Below the pieces are notes generated by a model. The model saw only the letters and a list, made by a program, of their open reading frames with translations, was not told the DNA's origin and did no database searches. Made by a program: the position numbers and the translations under genes. DNA of 51,397 nucleotides from a bacterium (GTDB lineage: Bacteria > UBP6 > UBA1177), in the NCBI GenBank assembly GCA_017538365.1, contig JAFYIZ010000026.1:66716-118112 (forward strand). The letters are read 5' to 3'. Positions 43,278-51,315 of this stretch are shown here, in pieces (positions within the stretch are counted from its first letter, which is position 1; the number at the start of each line of letters is the position of its first letter).

Positions 43278-43307
43278 GCCCTACCGGGCAAATTGCGCAG
43301 ACGCGCT
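43278..43307. other. Tandem hairpins downstream of VR2
   Basis: GCCC-TACC-GGGC (43278-43289) and a GCGC-AGAC-GCGC stem (43295-43306) follow the VR2 gene. They have the same layout as the pair after VR1, with slightly shorter stems. Confidence 0.65.
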
Positions 43308-43334
43308 AAGAAAAACAAAAAAAGCGGTCATGGT

Positions 43335-43934
43335 TTAGCGGACGCACCTCACATAGCTCGAGTTGTACTTACCGTAGTAGTAGACACTTCCACTGCTACC
43401 GAAGTACACGTACCAAGCGAAACTCGCACTATATTCGGCGCCTGACCAATACCAACGGTAATCTACAAGAATGCCGAGCGCTTCACTTGCCCGCCATATA
43501 CCGTGAAGCTCATTATTTGTAGTTTCATCATCCTCGTCACCTGAACACGTCGGCAGTCTCCAGTCGGCAAAACCACCTAATTTAAGGTTTTTCGCGTATT
43601 CCATTGCCTCCGGCCATGTTTTATCGGATACGGGCCGCATCTGTATCATCGAAATATTTTTCAATTCAGGAAACATCTTTTTGAGATCATCTGTGACGAT
43701 TATCACGCCGGGAACCTCGAGTTCTTTTTCTTCTTCGGTTGTTTTAACCGCCTGGTCACTATTAAGTTTTTGCATCGCAGCGAGAAAGCCGGCCTCATAA
43801 GCGGTATCGACCTCTTTCATCACTTTCTCAATAATTTTTTTAACAGTGTATTCTCTATCATCTGCCGACTCACAAATCCAGATGCAGATGCGGCCTTTAG
43901 CAGCATCTAAAAAATCCTGTTTTTTCTCATTCAT
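43335..43934 (-). CDS. DGR target protein 2 (DUF1566 domain, VR2)
   Basis: This 199-residue protein has no signal peptide. Its N-terminal ~80 residues are helical and charged (MNEKKQDFLDAAKGRICIWI). The C-terminal ~115 residues are a DUF1566-type domain (VPGVIIVTDDLKKMFPELKN, NLKLGGFADWRLP, WYWSGAEYSASFAWYVYF). The variable end is Tyr-rich where the template has Asn. The start at 43934 follows AGGAGG. It is homologous to the fibre C-terminus but not built as a fibre, and lies in the accessory region, so it may be a displayed or intracellular binder of unknown target. Confidence 0.82.
   Translation of the reverse strand: MNEKKQDFLDAAKGRICIWICESADDREYTVKKIIEKVMKEVDTAYEAGFLAAMQKLNSDQAVKTTEEEKELEVPGVIIVTDDLKKMFPELKNISMIQMRPVSDKTWPEAMEYAKNLKLGGFADWRLPTCSGDEDDETTNNELHGIWRASEALGILVDYRWYWSGAEYSASFAWYVYFGSSGSVYYYGKYNSSYVRCVR
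43339..43429 (-). repeat. DGR variable repeat VR2
   Basis: This 91-base ungapped match to the TR has 12 differences, all at template adenines. Several AAC codons are TAC (Tyr) and one is TTC (Phe). It is ~22.9 kb from the TR. Confidence 0.93.
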
Positions 43935-43947
43935 TTTATTCCTCCTT

Positions 43948-44232
43948 TTAAAACGGACCAAACTGACTGTCGAAGTCTTCATCATCGGTCGCTTCAGGCT
44001 GTTTCTTTGTTTCAGACATTATTTTTTCAGTCTCTCGCATGATACCCTCGAGTCTTACGGAAATTCTGTAAAGCTGGCTGGCTCTGATTTCCACCCTCTC
44101 AACCATCCCGTTTAAACGATTTATAAGTCGGGCGATAAGCATTTCAAGCCCTTTGTCTGCAAGCGATGCCACGAAGAAGCCTAATGCAAAAAAAGCCACA
44201 GCTATTACTGCAAAAAGCGCTAAATCTTTCAT
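43948..44232 (-). CDS. Small membrane protein
   Basis: This 94-residue protein has one N-terminal transmembrane helix (LALFAVIAVAFFALGFFVA), a helical middle and an acidic tail. It starts after a GGGAG site, just past the VR3 hairpins. Family unknown. Confidence 0.55.
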   Translation of the reverse strand: MKDLALFAVIAVAFFALGFFVASLADKGLEMLIARLINRLNGMVERVEIRASQLYRISVRLEGIMRETEKIMSETKKQPEATDDEDFDSQFGPF

Positions 44233-44244
44233 TTTTTGTCTCCC

Positions 44245-44276
44245 GCCCTCCCGGGCAAAATTGCGCTATCGCGCCA
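44245..44276. other. Tandem hairpins downstream of VR3
   Basis: GCCC-TCCC-GGGC (44245-44256) and GCGC-TATC-GCGC (44263-44274) lie just after the VR3 gene. The pattern matches the pairs after VR1 and VR2. Confidence 0.6.
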
Positions 44277-44295
44277 ATAAAACCCAAAATTGCGG

Positions 44296-44907
44296 TCAGC
44301 GGACACAGCGCGCGCTGCTGTTGGTCGTCTTACTGGTGTAGTAGACATTGCCATTTGAGAAATTGCAGAGCATAGCGTTCGTGGCCGAATACTCGGTGCT
44401 GCTCCAGAACCACTCATCATCGTCAGCAATGCCGAGAGCCTGTTTCGTCCTAAAAATACCGCGAAGCTCGTCTATTGTCGGAAGTCTCCAGTCGTCAAAA
44501 CCGCCCAGCGTCATTTTTTTCGCATAGTCCATAGACTCATCCCAAGTCATATAGTCAGAAGGCTCTTTCTGTATCATTTTGAGGTTTTTCAGTTCTGGAT
44601 ATTCCTTCTTGATCTCATCGGTGATAAATATCACGCCGGGAATTTCATAGATCTCTTCATCGTTGTCGACAAGCTTCTCCTCGGCCTGTTTCTCGAAGTT
44701 GTGAGAGCACTCTGACTCCATCTTAAGGATGTCTTCTTCGAGATCCCGCTGGTTGTCTTTAAAGAGATCTTTTACAGCATCGCTGGCGGTCACCCAGGCT
44801 CTATTGTTGCCGTGCTTATACCCTAAGATATAGCACTTCCACGACCACTGCGCGAACGCTGAATTTTCGTCGAGACCTTGTCTTTCACAAAACTCGTTAA
44901 AAGTCAT
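44296..44907 (-). CDS. DUF1566 protein related to DGR targets (VR3)
   Basis: This 203-residue protein has a helical N-terminal part (FCERQGLDENSAFAQWSW) and a DUF1566-type C-terminal domain (GGFDDWRLPTIDELRGIF, DEWFWSSTEYSATNA, NSSARCVR). It is homologous to the VR1 and VR2 proteins over ~115 residues. Its last ~25 codons keep the pattern of mutated AAC codons (ACC, AAC, AGC), but it differs from the current TR at non-adenine positions. It is either a former target or a target of another TR. Confidence 0.75.
   Translation of the reverse strand: MTFNEFCERQGLDENSAFAQWSWKCYILGYKHGNNRAWVTASDAVKDLFKDNQRDLEEDILKMESECSHNFEKQAEEKLVDNDEEIYEIPGVIFITDEIKKEYPELKNLKMIQKEPSDYMTWDESMDYAKKMTLGGFDDWRLPTIDELRGIFRTKQALGIADDDEWFWSSTEYSATNAMLCNFSNGNVYYTSKTTNSSARCVR
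44299..44390 (-). repeat. VR3, a diverged variable-repeat-like segment
   Basis: The 3' end of the VR3 gene aligns with the TR at protein level (SNGNVYYTSKTTNSSARCVR against DSSGSVNNNGKNNTNYVRCVR-like), but gaps and non-adenine changes are needed in the DNA. It is not a copy of this TR. Confidence 0.5.
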
Positions 44908-45207
44908 TTAATCCTCTTTACAAATCCATAAACTAAAATGTTTCTCTTCTATATCACCGCCCATACATTCGCCGGGCTCAAGATACTCGTAAGCCGCCTC
45001 CGTGTCGATATTCGGAAGGCCGTTGTCGGAAACGTTTTCAGGTTCTTTTTCGTATGCGCCTGGAATTGGTGGAAGAAGCATAAGCAATCCAATTACAAAA
45101 ATCCAATAAAGAAATGTTACAAGCGCCCCTACAAGCAATCCTGCGATTATCATACCAACGGCCTGAATGCTTGTTAAAAGAGTTTTTTTAACTTCATAAA
45201 GTTCCAT
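44908..45207 (-). CDS. Membrane protein of unknown function
   Basis: This 99-residue protein has one or two transmembrane segments (VGMIIAGLLVGALVTFLYW, FVIGLLMLLPPIP) and an acidic, Cys-containing C-terminus. It starts after GGGGGAT and overlaps the ASCH gene end by 14 bases. I do not recognise a family. Confidence 0.5.
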   Translation of the reverse strand: MELYEVKKTLLTSIQAVGMIIAGLLVGALVTFLYWIFVIGLLMLLPPIPGAYEKEPENVSDNGLPNIDTEAAYEYLEPGECMGGDIEEKHFSLWICKED

Positions 45208-45520
45208 CCTTATCCCCCTTCAGTCTAAAATGAATCGCGTAAACCGGCTTGTCGATGTGCAGATCACTTTCTTTGCCGTCAACAATGTCGATTCTGTCAA
45301 TATAAGCATCTGTGCGAGTGTCTGTATAGCCAAGCCTGAACACGCAAATACGCGGTTGAAAAATATTTAACATACGCTCGCCGCACCGACACTCATACAA
45401 TGCCCATCCAGCATTAAAAAGCCTTTGGGTCCAATACGGCTTTACTTCGCGGTATTCAACTCTTTTTTCACCGCGATCTATTTTCTCAAAACATTCTTTT
45501 TTCAGGATAAATGTAAGCAT
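45194..45520 (-). CDS. ASCH-domain-like protein
   Basis: This 108-residue protein has an ASCH/PUA-like N-terminal pattern (ILKKECFEKIDRGEKRVEYR, then EVKPYWTQRL), typical of small phage proteins that probably bind RNA. It is coupled to its neighbours. Confidence 0.72.
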   Translation of the reverse strand: MLTFILKKECFEKIDRGEKRVEYREVKPYWTQRLFNAGWALYECRCGERMLNIFQPRICVFRLGYTDTRTDAYIDRIDIVDGKESDLHIDKPVYAIHFRLKGDKDGTL

Positions 45521-45521
45521 C

Positions 45522-45767
45522 CTACACCTCCGACATCAGGTCGACAATTTTCATAGCTGTAATAAGATTGACCAGCGGATCGGCATCAACTTCCACTTTA
45601 ATAACGGCTATACTGGGATACAGCTCATACTTCACCACCACAGATTCTTCACCTTCATCAAGTCGCTTTTCAAAATAAAAAGTGCGCCCATCTGACGGAG
45701 CATGCTTTTTCTGCAATTCATTGAATTTTTCTCGTGCTTCTTTCTGCGTATCAAATCTTACGATCAT
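45522..45767 (-). CDS. Hypothetical early protein
   Basis: This 81-residue protein was not recognised. It has charged helices and a beta hairpin (VVVKYELYPSIAVIKVEV). Its start overlaps the XRE gene stop (TAATG), so it is translated with the regulator. Confidence 0.45.
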   Translation of the reverse strand: MIVRFDTQKEAREKFNELQKKHAPSDGRTFYFEKRLDEGEESVVVKYELYPSIAVIKVEVDADPLVNLITAMKIVDLMSEV

Positions 45768-46252
45768 TAGCGCACCTCCTCAAGTTCGTCCAGGCGGTGC
45801 TCGAGCATATCGATGCGCGCTTCGATGCTCGCCTGACGAGCGATCATAGCATCACAGAGCTCCACAAGCGGTCGACATTTACTTCTCGCCGTAGCGCGGC
45901 GCATTGAACGGCGTTCTGCAGCTGTGTCAGCATATTGAATGTTTTCCGGCTGGCGCTGGATCTTCTCTGCCTTTTCTTTGTCGACGGTAAATACCTCGAC
46001 AGGCTCAGTATCAACATCCTTTTTGATCTCTTCACGCATCTCTTCCGGCATGACCAGGCGAGTGCCGATTCCAGTCATGAGCCAGTTGATGTTCACGCCA
46101 AGCTCAGCCAGCGCAACAAAAAGAATCTGCGGAATCTTTGTCGCACCGCTTTCAATCAGAGAGTAATTCGACTGTTTCATGCCGATTCTTTCGGCCATTT
46201 CCGACTGCGTGAAGCCGAAAGCCTCTCTCAATTCCCTTAATCTCTCATTCAT
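45767..46252 (-). CDS. XRE-type transcription regulator
   Basis: This 161-residue protein has an N-terminal helix-turn-helix (AFGFTQSEMAERIGMKQSNY) that binds DNA, and a C-terminal helix (IEARIDMLEHRLDELEEV) likely for dimerisation. It could be the lysogeny repressor or an early regulator. It lies within the leftward early operon and not at the end of the genome, unlike Mu c. Confidence 0.72.
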   Translation of the reverse strand: MNERLRELREAFGFTQSEMAERIGMKQSNYSLIESGATKIPQILFVALAELGVNINWLMTGIGTRLVMPEEMREEIKKDVDTEPVEVFTVDKEKAEKIQRQPENIQYADTAAERRSMRRATARSKCRPLVELCDAMIARQASIEARIDMLEHRLDELEEVR

Positions 46253-46276
46253 CCTTTACCTCCGTTTGTGCGGCTG

Positions 46277-46582
46277 TTAGCCGTCTATTTTTGAATGTTT
46301 TGCAATAAGTGCGGCTTTCAGGCGGTTAAATTCGTCCGCGGTGATCTCGCCGCCGTCTCTCATTCGTTTTAAAAAGCTCATTTCATACTCAAAAGTGTCA
46401 AGGGCCGTCAGTTTGCCGATATTGACTGAAATTTTGGCATTCATCCCACAGAAAAGCATAAATTCAGACAAATTCATGCTTTGCGCCGCCGCCTTTTTAT
46501 TGAGCGCATCAAACTGCTCAGCCGTAACCTTAACGTCAATTCGCCTTGTCTTATTTATTCTTACCCTCTTTAATGTAGTCAA
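46277..46582 (-). CDS. Ribbon-helix-helix-like small protein
   Basis: This 101-residue protein has an RHH-like start (RRIDVKVTAEQFDALNKKAA, then SLSEFMLFCG-like) and a helical C-terminus with a GGEITADEFNRLK motif. It may bind DNA. The frame starts at a TTG that overlaps the Mor-like gene by 32 bases; the exact start is uncertain. Confidence 0.5.
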   Translation of the reverse strand: MTTLKRVRINKTRRIDVKVTAEQFDALNKKAAAQSMNLSEFMLFCGMNAKISVNIGKLTALDTFEYEMSFLKRMRDGGEITADEFNRLKAALIAKHSKIDG

Positions 46583-46895
46583 AAACCGTTGTTTGCCCTG
46601 TTTTTACGCCGATTTCGGATGTTTTTTTGTTCAAAACTTTAAGCACCATCCAGTCTGAAAAGCCCGTATCAAGGGCCAGCGCCTTGACCGACTTGTCGGC
46701 ATTCTGCGCGATATACTTTTCAGCGATGATTTTCTGCCAGTTTACAGGCACAAAAAAGCGGGCACCGGGAAGGTTCCGCATGATATTGAGAGCCGTTTCC
46801 ACGCCGCAGCTTTCGGCGATCACCTTCATATCCTCAGACGGCATATCGTCGATCGTTATGTTTTCGGCTACGAAGCGGATAAAGTTCTCTCTCAT
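46551..46895 (-). CDS. Mor-family transcription activator
   Basis: This 114-residue protein fits the Mor/C family of Mu-like activators: an N-terminal dimerisation region (SCGVETALNIMRNLPGARFF) and a C-terminal helix-turn-helix (KALALDTGFSDWMVLKVLNK). Such proteins activate middle or late promoters, often at inverted repeats. The palindrome at 36363-36387 is a candidate target. Confidence 0.72.
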   Translation of the reverse strand: MRENFIRFVAENITIDDMPSEDMKVIAESCGVETALNIMRNLPGARFFVPVNWQKIIAEKYIAQNADKSVKALALDTGFSDWMVLKVLNKKTSEIGVKTGQTTVFDYIKEGKNK

Positions 46896-46922
46896 GCGGC
46901 ATCCTTCCCGAATTTCGGTTTA

Positions 46923-47537
46923 TTAGAGCGAGGCAAAGTCAAGCGTAATAGTATCCCAGGCGTTCTGCTCGTTTTTGATCTGAAACTGGATATAAGTCTT
47001 AGTTCCGTATGTTTCGACCGACTCTCTGAGCAGTTCCTGAGCCTTCTTAAATTCAGGATCTTTGATGGAATATCTAAGCAGCTTGAAAAGGAAAGACTTG
47101 TTTATGCCGCCCGCCTTGTCAACTTCAAACGCTTTCTGAACGATTTCAGCGAGGTCGGCGTCGCCGTTTTCCGTTTTCTTGATTACCCATTCGTCAAACT
47201 TCGATTTTGCGAACTGCAATTTTTCGTTAAAGTTCAAAAGCTCTGCTCTTTTAACTACGATTCTGCGGGTTGAATCGTAGTTTACAAGCTGAAAATTGCC
47301 TTTCCAGCCTTCGACTTTAGCTTTCTTTGCCGCCTTTTCGATGTAAGCGTCGAGTGCTTCGATGATGTGTTTTTTGAAATCGACAAGTTTGTCATGCGCG
47401 TGAAAAACACCGGCAAAAATGTCATCGACAATCTCTTCTTTCTGCTTGTCGGCCTTGCTGATAGCGTCCTCTCTTTTCATGGAGCCTTCAGCATCCACCC
47501 AGTAGACAACGCCGTCAAATTCCTTTTTCTTAGGCAT
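46923..47537 (-). CDS. DUF3164 family protein
   Basis: This 204-residue protein of the DUF3164 type is usual in the early region of Mu-like phages (VVYWVDAEGSMKREDAIS, NYDSTRRIVVKRAELLNFNE, ILRELV-like C-terminal helices). Its function is not known. A GGAGG site precedes the ATG. Confidence 0.8.
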   Translation of the reverse strand: MPKKKEFDGVVYWVDAEGSMKREDAISKADKQKEEIVDDIFAGVFHAHDKLVDFKKHIIEALDAYIEKAAKKAKVEGWKGNFQLVNYDSTRRIVVKRAELLNFNEKLQFAKSKFDEWVIKKTENGDADLAEIVQKAFEVDKAGGINKSFLFKLLRYSIKDPEFKKAQELLRESVETYGTKTYIQFQIKNEQNAWDTITLDFASL

Positions 47538-47559
47538 CTTACCCTCCTTAAATCAGTTA

Positions 47560-47955
47560 TTAACCCTGCTCTTCGGCGCCCATCGCCTTAAGAGCCGTCA
47601 CAATCTTTTCGACCTGGTTTCTTTTTACATTTTCGAGGTTTTTGACCTTGAAGCGGTTTTGCAGGAACGTGTCAAATGCGCTGCGTTTTGCTTCCTGCGT
47701 TTCGGCACGTGATACCTGATACCACAAAGCCAAAAGCAGCCTTTTCTGATTCGGCGTAGCATCTTCAAGCCTGCGCCTCTGCATCGCGTATCTGCTGAGC
47801 TCTTTAATGAGTTCCGTCGCAGCATACTGTGAAAGCGTTTTTGAGCTTTCAGCGCCGTAACGCGCTAAAATATCACGGTAAACTTCATCGTCTAAACACG
47901 CCTTATGCAGCAGCGTATGAATAAGTTTGATCTGTTTCGGTGTAACCAGCCGCAT
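47560..47955 (-). CDS. GemA-like regulatory protein (DUF1018)
   Basis: This 131-residue protein matches DUF1018/GemA: PKQIKLIHTLLHKACLDDEV, TEL and ATPNQKRLLLALWYQVSRA. In Mu, GemA alters host gene expression and replication. It lies between the B and DUF3164 genes, as usual. Confidence 0.82.
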   Translation of the reverse strand: MRLVTPKQIKLIHTLLHKACLDDEVYRDILARYGAESSKTLSQYAATELIKELSRYAMQRRRLEDATPNQKRLLLALWYQVSRAETQEAKRSAFDTFLQNRFKVKNLENVKRNQVEKIVTALKAMGAEEQG

Positions 47956-47982
47956 AGCACCCTCCGAAAATGTCGCTTCTAA

Positions 47983-48891
47983 TTACGCTAAAACAGCCTG
48001 TTCGACAGCCGCTTTTACAAGTTTTGCCGTAAACGCAATATTCGGGTTCAGTTCCTGTAATCTCTGAATCTCGAATATCGTATTTTCAAGCAGCCTCATA
48101 TTGCCTTTTGTGCCCTCGTAAAACGCCTTTTTAACGGCGACCGAAGAGCCTTTGAATACCTGTTCGATAAGGCTTGCCGTTTCGTCTTCGCTGAGCGCCT
48201 TGACGCGGCTGTTCGCCAGGCATCTTGAACTCAGATACTCGTTTTTCGTTCTCGTTCCGATAAGCGCGTATTTGAGCGTTTCGAGGCCGACAAGCAGAAG
48301 TCCGGTATGTGAAGCGTTGAAAACCACCGTTCGCAGCGTCTCAAGTGCTCTGTGATTGAGGTGCTCGCATTCGTCAACAATAATGAGTTTTCCTGTGTTT
48401 TTGAGCTTTTTAATGATTTCTTCTTCAAGTTCGTACTGGTTTGTTTTCGGCGTGCAGCCCAGCTTGTCTGCAAGATTCCGCATAAGCGTCCGCGCCGTGA
48501 AAGACGGACGGGCTTCAATATAGTAAGCGTTACGGTTGTATTTGCAGTATTCAAGACACGCCCTTGTTTTGCCGACACCCGCAGAGCCGTAAATCAGCCC
48601 CATCCTGCGTGAAGTGTGACACAGATGCGCAATATTCATAACGATATTTGCAGTCTGCGTCTCTACAAACGGAAGCACCGGATCAATGTTTTTCATAATT
48701 CTTTCAAGTTCGGTGCTGCAACCTGAAACAATCTTTTTTTCGAGCTGCGTAGTGTCCTTAGCCGCGTAGTTTCCGTTTACGAAACCGTTCATTGCTGCCG
48801 TCGAAACACCGCACAGCTTCGAGATCTGAGCCTGCGAATAGCCCGCCTTAACGAGCTCGTCAATCAGCTCACGTGCGCTTTTGTTAATCAT
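47983..48891 (-). CDS. Transposition ATPase, MuB-like
   Basis: This 302-residue AAA+ protein activates the transposase and selects target DNA. It has an N-terminal helix-turn-helix (YSQAQISKLCGVSTAAMNGF), Walker A GSAGVGKT (~102-109), Walker B LIIVDECEH (~169-177) and a C-terminal helical domain. Its ATG lies inside the last codons of the transposase gene (8-base overlap). Confidence 0.92.
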   Translation of the reverse strand: MINKSARELIDELVKAGYSQAQISKLCGVSTAAMNGFVNGNYAAKDTTQLEKKIVSGCSTELERIMKNIDPVLPFVETQTANIVMNIAHLCHTSRRMGLIYGSAGVGKTRACLEYCKYNRNAYYIEARPSFTARTLMRNLADKLGCTPKTNQYELEEEIIKKLKNTGKLIIVDECEHLNHRALETLRTVVFNASHTGLLLVGLETLKYALIGTRTKNEYLSSRCLANSRVKALSEDETASLIEQVFKGSSVAVKKAFYEGTKGNMRLLENTIFEIQRLQELNPNIAFTAKLVKAAVEQAVLA

Positions 48892-51061
48892 CCTTGCCCT
48901 CCTCCGAAATAATATACTTCTTGAACCGGATTATCTTCGGTTCTTCATCTTCTTCGCCTCCGGCAGCCGCGCCGTGATTTCGACGGCGGCTGATTGCGGC
49001 TGAATTAACCCCTTTATTTTCATTTTCTTTTACTTCTTTCGCGATGCCTGAAAATCTTGTCAGCTGGATTTCAGTCGGACCCGCCGGATCTTCAATGCTG
49101 ATTCCCTTTGCTTCGCATGCCGCTTTATGGTTTGCTTTAACGCTGATTTCCATATATTCTAAAATTTCTTCAGGTGAAAGCGGGTCGCCGACAGCTTTTT
49201 TCAATTCGTTTTTAGCGTATCTGACTATTCCGTTTTTGATTTCCATCTGCTGTGCCAGAATCTGTCTGTTTTCTTCCGAATCGTCATACATATCGACTTC
49301 CGGCTGCATTTCGGCAATGTCGATAAACGCGCCCAGCGCGAATCTTTTTTCTTTCTGGTTCCAGTCAGCATAAAAACAGTAAGCGGTTTTCGGATTTTCA
49401 GGGTCGATTCTGAGATAAAAATACTGGTCGGATCTGTCGAACTGAGCCATCCATGCCGCCCAGTAACCTTTTTTGGTTCTTGTGTCTCTGAGCACATTCC
49501 TGAAAACGCGCACAGGCTCGCCCGTTGAAGCGCAAAGCATCGCAAAATCTTCATTTTTCGGCGCTCTCATAACAGGCGCTTCACTCTGCCATATACCGAC
49601 AGGCGAAAGCCCCGCCTGTTTGCCTTCTTCAAAAACTCTGTGATTGTATATCTCAATGAATTTTTTAACTTGATCCGTCCATTCATCGAACTTTAAAATC
49701 GGCAGTTTTTCGGGTGTTTCTTCGTCACCCTGTCTGTTTGCCTTTGCCATTTTAAGTTCGATCTCTTTTGTTTTATCCGGGCGTTTTTTCCCGTCACTTC
49801 CGACATAGCCCGGCATGAATTTATCAAAATAGTTGCGGAAAATTCCGAAAACACGCTCGATCGGCTTTGTCTGAGAGTTGTAAGGAATCGCGAAGCGCAC
49901 ATCAATGCCGAGATAATGAGTGATTGTCGGCGCGTAATCTTCAATATAATCACTCGTTCTGCACGGCCTGCCGCCGCCGATGTCTTTACGTCTGTAGTCT
50001 TTACCGTTATCAAAAAGAAGGATCTTCGGAATGCCGAAATTTTTAAAGGATCTTTTCATTGCGATAATAATGTGGTTGCCGTTCGGCTCATCCAGAAAAA
50101 GATCGTAACCAACTATCATCCTGCTCTTATAATCGCAAAGCGCGGAGATCCACGGCCTTACCAGTTTGTTGTCAGCCGTTCGCACAAAGAAGTCGAATTT
50201 TGCATGGTCGGCAACAAAAATCTGGCCGCATTTAATAGAATCCCAGTTCACCGGAACAGAATAGCTGTGATACCGTTTCCAGAAATCCTTGCCTTCACGG
50301 TACATCGCTAACACCTGCGGCGGTACAGTTTTCAATTTACGGCGGAACGCTTCAGCGCTCGGGAAGTCGTCGGACGCCTGAATTTGACCGTTTTTGAGTG
50401 CGTAACCTCTCGCTACTTCCCGACACGCCGAAACGCTCGTTGTAGTTCCCTGAACGCCGTAAACCTTCAGGAAAATATTGTAAAACCATTCATCTTTGAT
50501 TGTCGAATCGCCTTTACCGTGACCGTAATGCCCGGCAAGCGCAGCAGAGCCCGATTCCTTATAAGTTTTGATTATCCTGTATAAAGTGCGCTCAGTCAGA
50601 GGCTTCTTGCTCTCATGCTCAAGATTCCACTGATTCAGCGCGCTTTTCAGCGCCTTTCCCTTCAAATCCTTAAAATATTCAACAATCTTGATATTTTTCT
50701 CAAAAATCTCTCTGTTATACGCCGCCAGACCCGCCGGATTCGTTTCCGCCGCAACCTCTCCTTTATTCCGCGAAATTTCATCGCCGGATTTCAGCTCTTT
50801 GCCGTTTTTCTCTCTCGCCTCACTTGAGAGAGCCGGGGTGAGGTCGGAGCCGGTTTGAGACGGGCTCTGTTTCCAGTATTCAGCCTGTGCTTTAGCCGGA
50901 AGGCTGTAAAGATCAATCTGATAACTCTTGCCGCCGTTCCCGCCGCGCGCGCTCACTTGCCGTGTTTTATATACATTGTCAGCGCATTGATTGCGTATGT
51001 AACGCTGTGAAACACCGAGTAGTTCGGCGGCTTTTACGGTTGAAATCCAGAGCTCAGACAT
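48884..51061 (-). CDS. DDE transposase, MuA-like
   Basis: This 725-residue transposase has an N-terminal winged helix (LWISTVKAAELLGVSQRYIR), end-binding helices, and a RNase H-fold catalytic core with Asp285 (VADHAKFD), Asp351 (LLFDNGKDY) and Glu402 (KPIERVFG). The spacings of 66 and 51 are close to those of Mu (D269, D336, E392). A C-terminal region contacts B. It starts at 51061, where ATG overlaps the stop of the upstream gene (TAATG); the GTG six bases earlier is less likely. Residues ~73-88 (DLTPALSSEAREKNGK) come from a dispersed repeat. Confidence 0.95.
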   Translation of the reverse strand: MSELWISTVKAAELLGVSQRYIRNQCADNVYKTRQVSARGGNGGKSYQIDLYSLPAKAQAEYWKQSPSQTGSDLTPALSSEAREKNGKELKSGDEISRNKGEVAAETNPAGLAAYNREIFEKNIKIVEYFKDLKGKALKSALNQWNLEHESKKPLTERTLYRIIKTYKESGSAALAGHYGHGKGDSTIKDEWFYNIFLKVYGVQGTTTSVSACREVARGYALKNGQIQASDDFPSAEAFRRKLKTVPPQVLAMYREGKDFWKRYHSYSVPVNWDSIKCGQIFVADHAKFDFFVRTADNKLVRPWISALCDYKSRMIVGYDLFLDEPNGNHIIIAMKRSFKNFGIPKILLFDNGKDYRRKDIGGGRPCRTSDYIEDYAPTITHYLGIDVRFAIPYNSQTKPIERVFGIFRNYFDKFMPGYVGSDGKKRPDKTKEIELKMAKANRQGDEETPEKLPILKFDEWTDQVKKFIEIYNHRVFEEGKQAGLSPVGIWQSEAPVMRAPKNEDFAMLCASTGEPVRVFRNVLRDTRTKKGYWAAWMAQFDRSDQYFYLRIDPENPKTAYCFYADWNQKEKRFALGAFIDIAEMQPEVDMYDDSEENRQILAQQMEIKNGIVRYAKNELKKAVGDPLSPEEILEYMEISVKANHKAACEAKGISIEDPAGPTEIQLTRFSGIAKEVKENENKGVNSAAISRRRNHGAAAGGEEDEEPKIIRFKKYIISEEGKDD
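50805..50845. repeat. REP-like dispersed element inside the transposase gene
   Basis: This is an ungapped match of 35/41 bases to 36281-36321. Here it is translated in frame between the N-terminal winged helix and the next domain, giving DLTPALSSEAREK. Confidence 0.6.
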
Positions 51062-51315
51062 TACCACTCCATTCCGTCAATTTCGTTCGACTGCTCTGTT
51101 CCGTTTATTCCGTTTAATTTTATCGCCGTATTTGCCGGTACTTTCTTGTCATCCCACCAGCTTCCGCAGTATTCAGGTGCACCTTCGTATCTTTCGTAGC
51201 CGCAGACTTTCTCGGTATCTTTATCCATGTCTCTGATGACCATATAAACCATAAGAGCCGCCAGAATCGCCATCGCGATAAAACCTAAAATGTTCTCCTT
51301 AGTCGTTTTACTCAT
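51061..51315 (-). CDS. Small membrane protein upstream of the transposase
   Basis: This 84-residue protein has one transmembrane helix (ILGFIAMAILAALMVYMVI) and a polar tail with two Cys (VCGYERYEGAPEYCG). Its stop overlaps the transposase start. Family unknown. Upstream bases 51316-51397 hold a GGAGG leader; no gene is evident there. Confidence 0.5.
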   Translation of the reverse strand: MSKTTKENILGFIAMAILAALMVYMVIRDMDKDTEKVCGYERYEGAPEYCGSWWDDKKVPANTAIKLNGINGTEQSNEIDGMEW

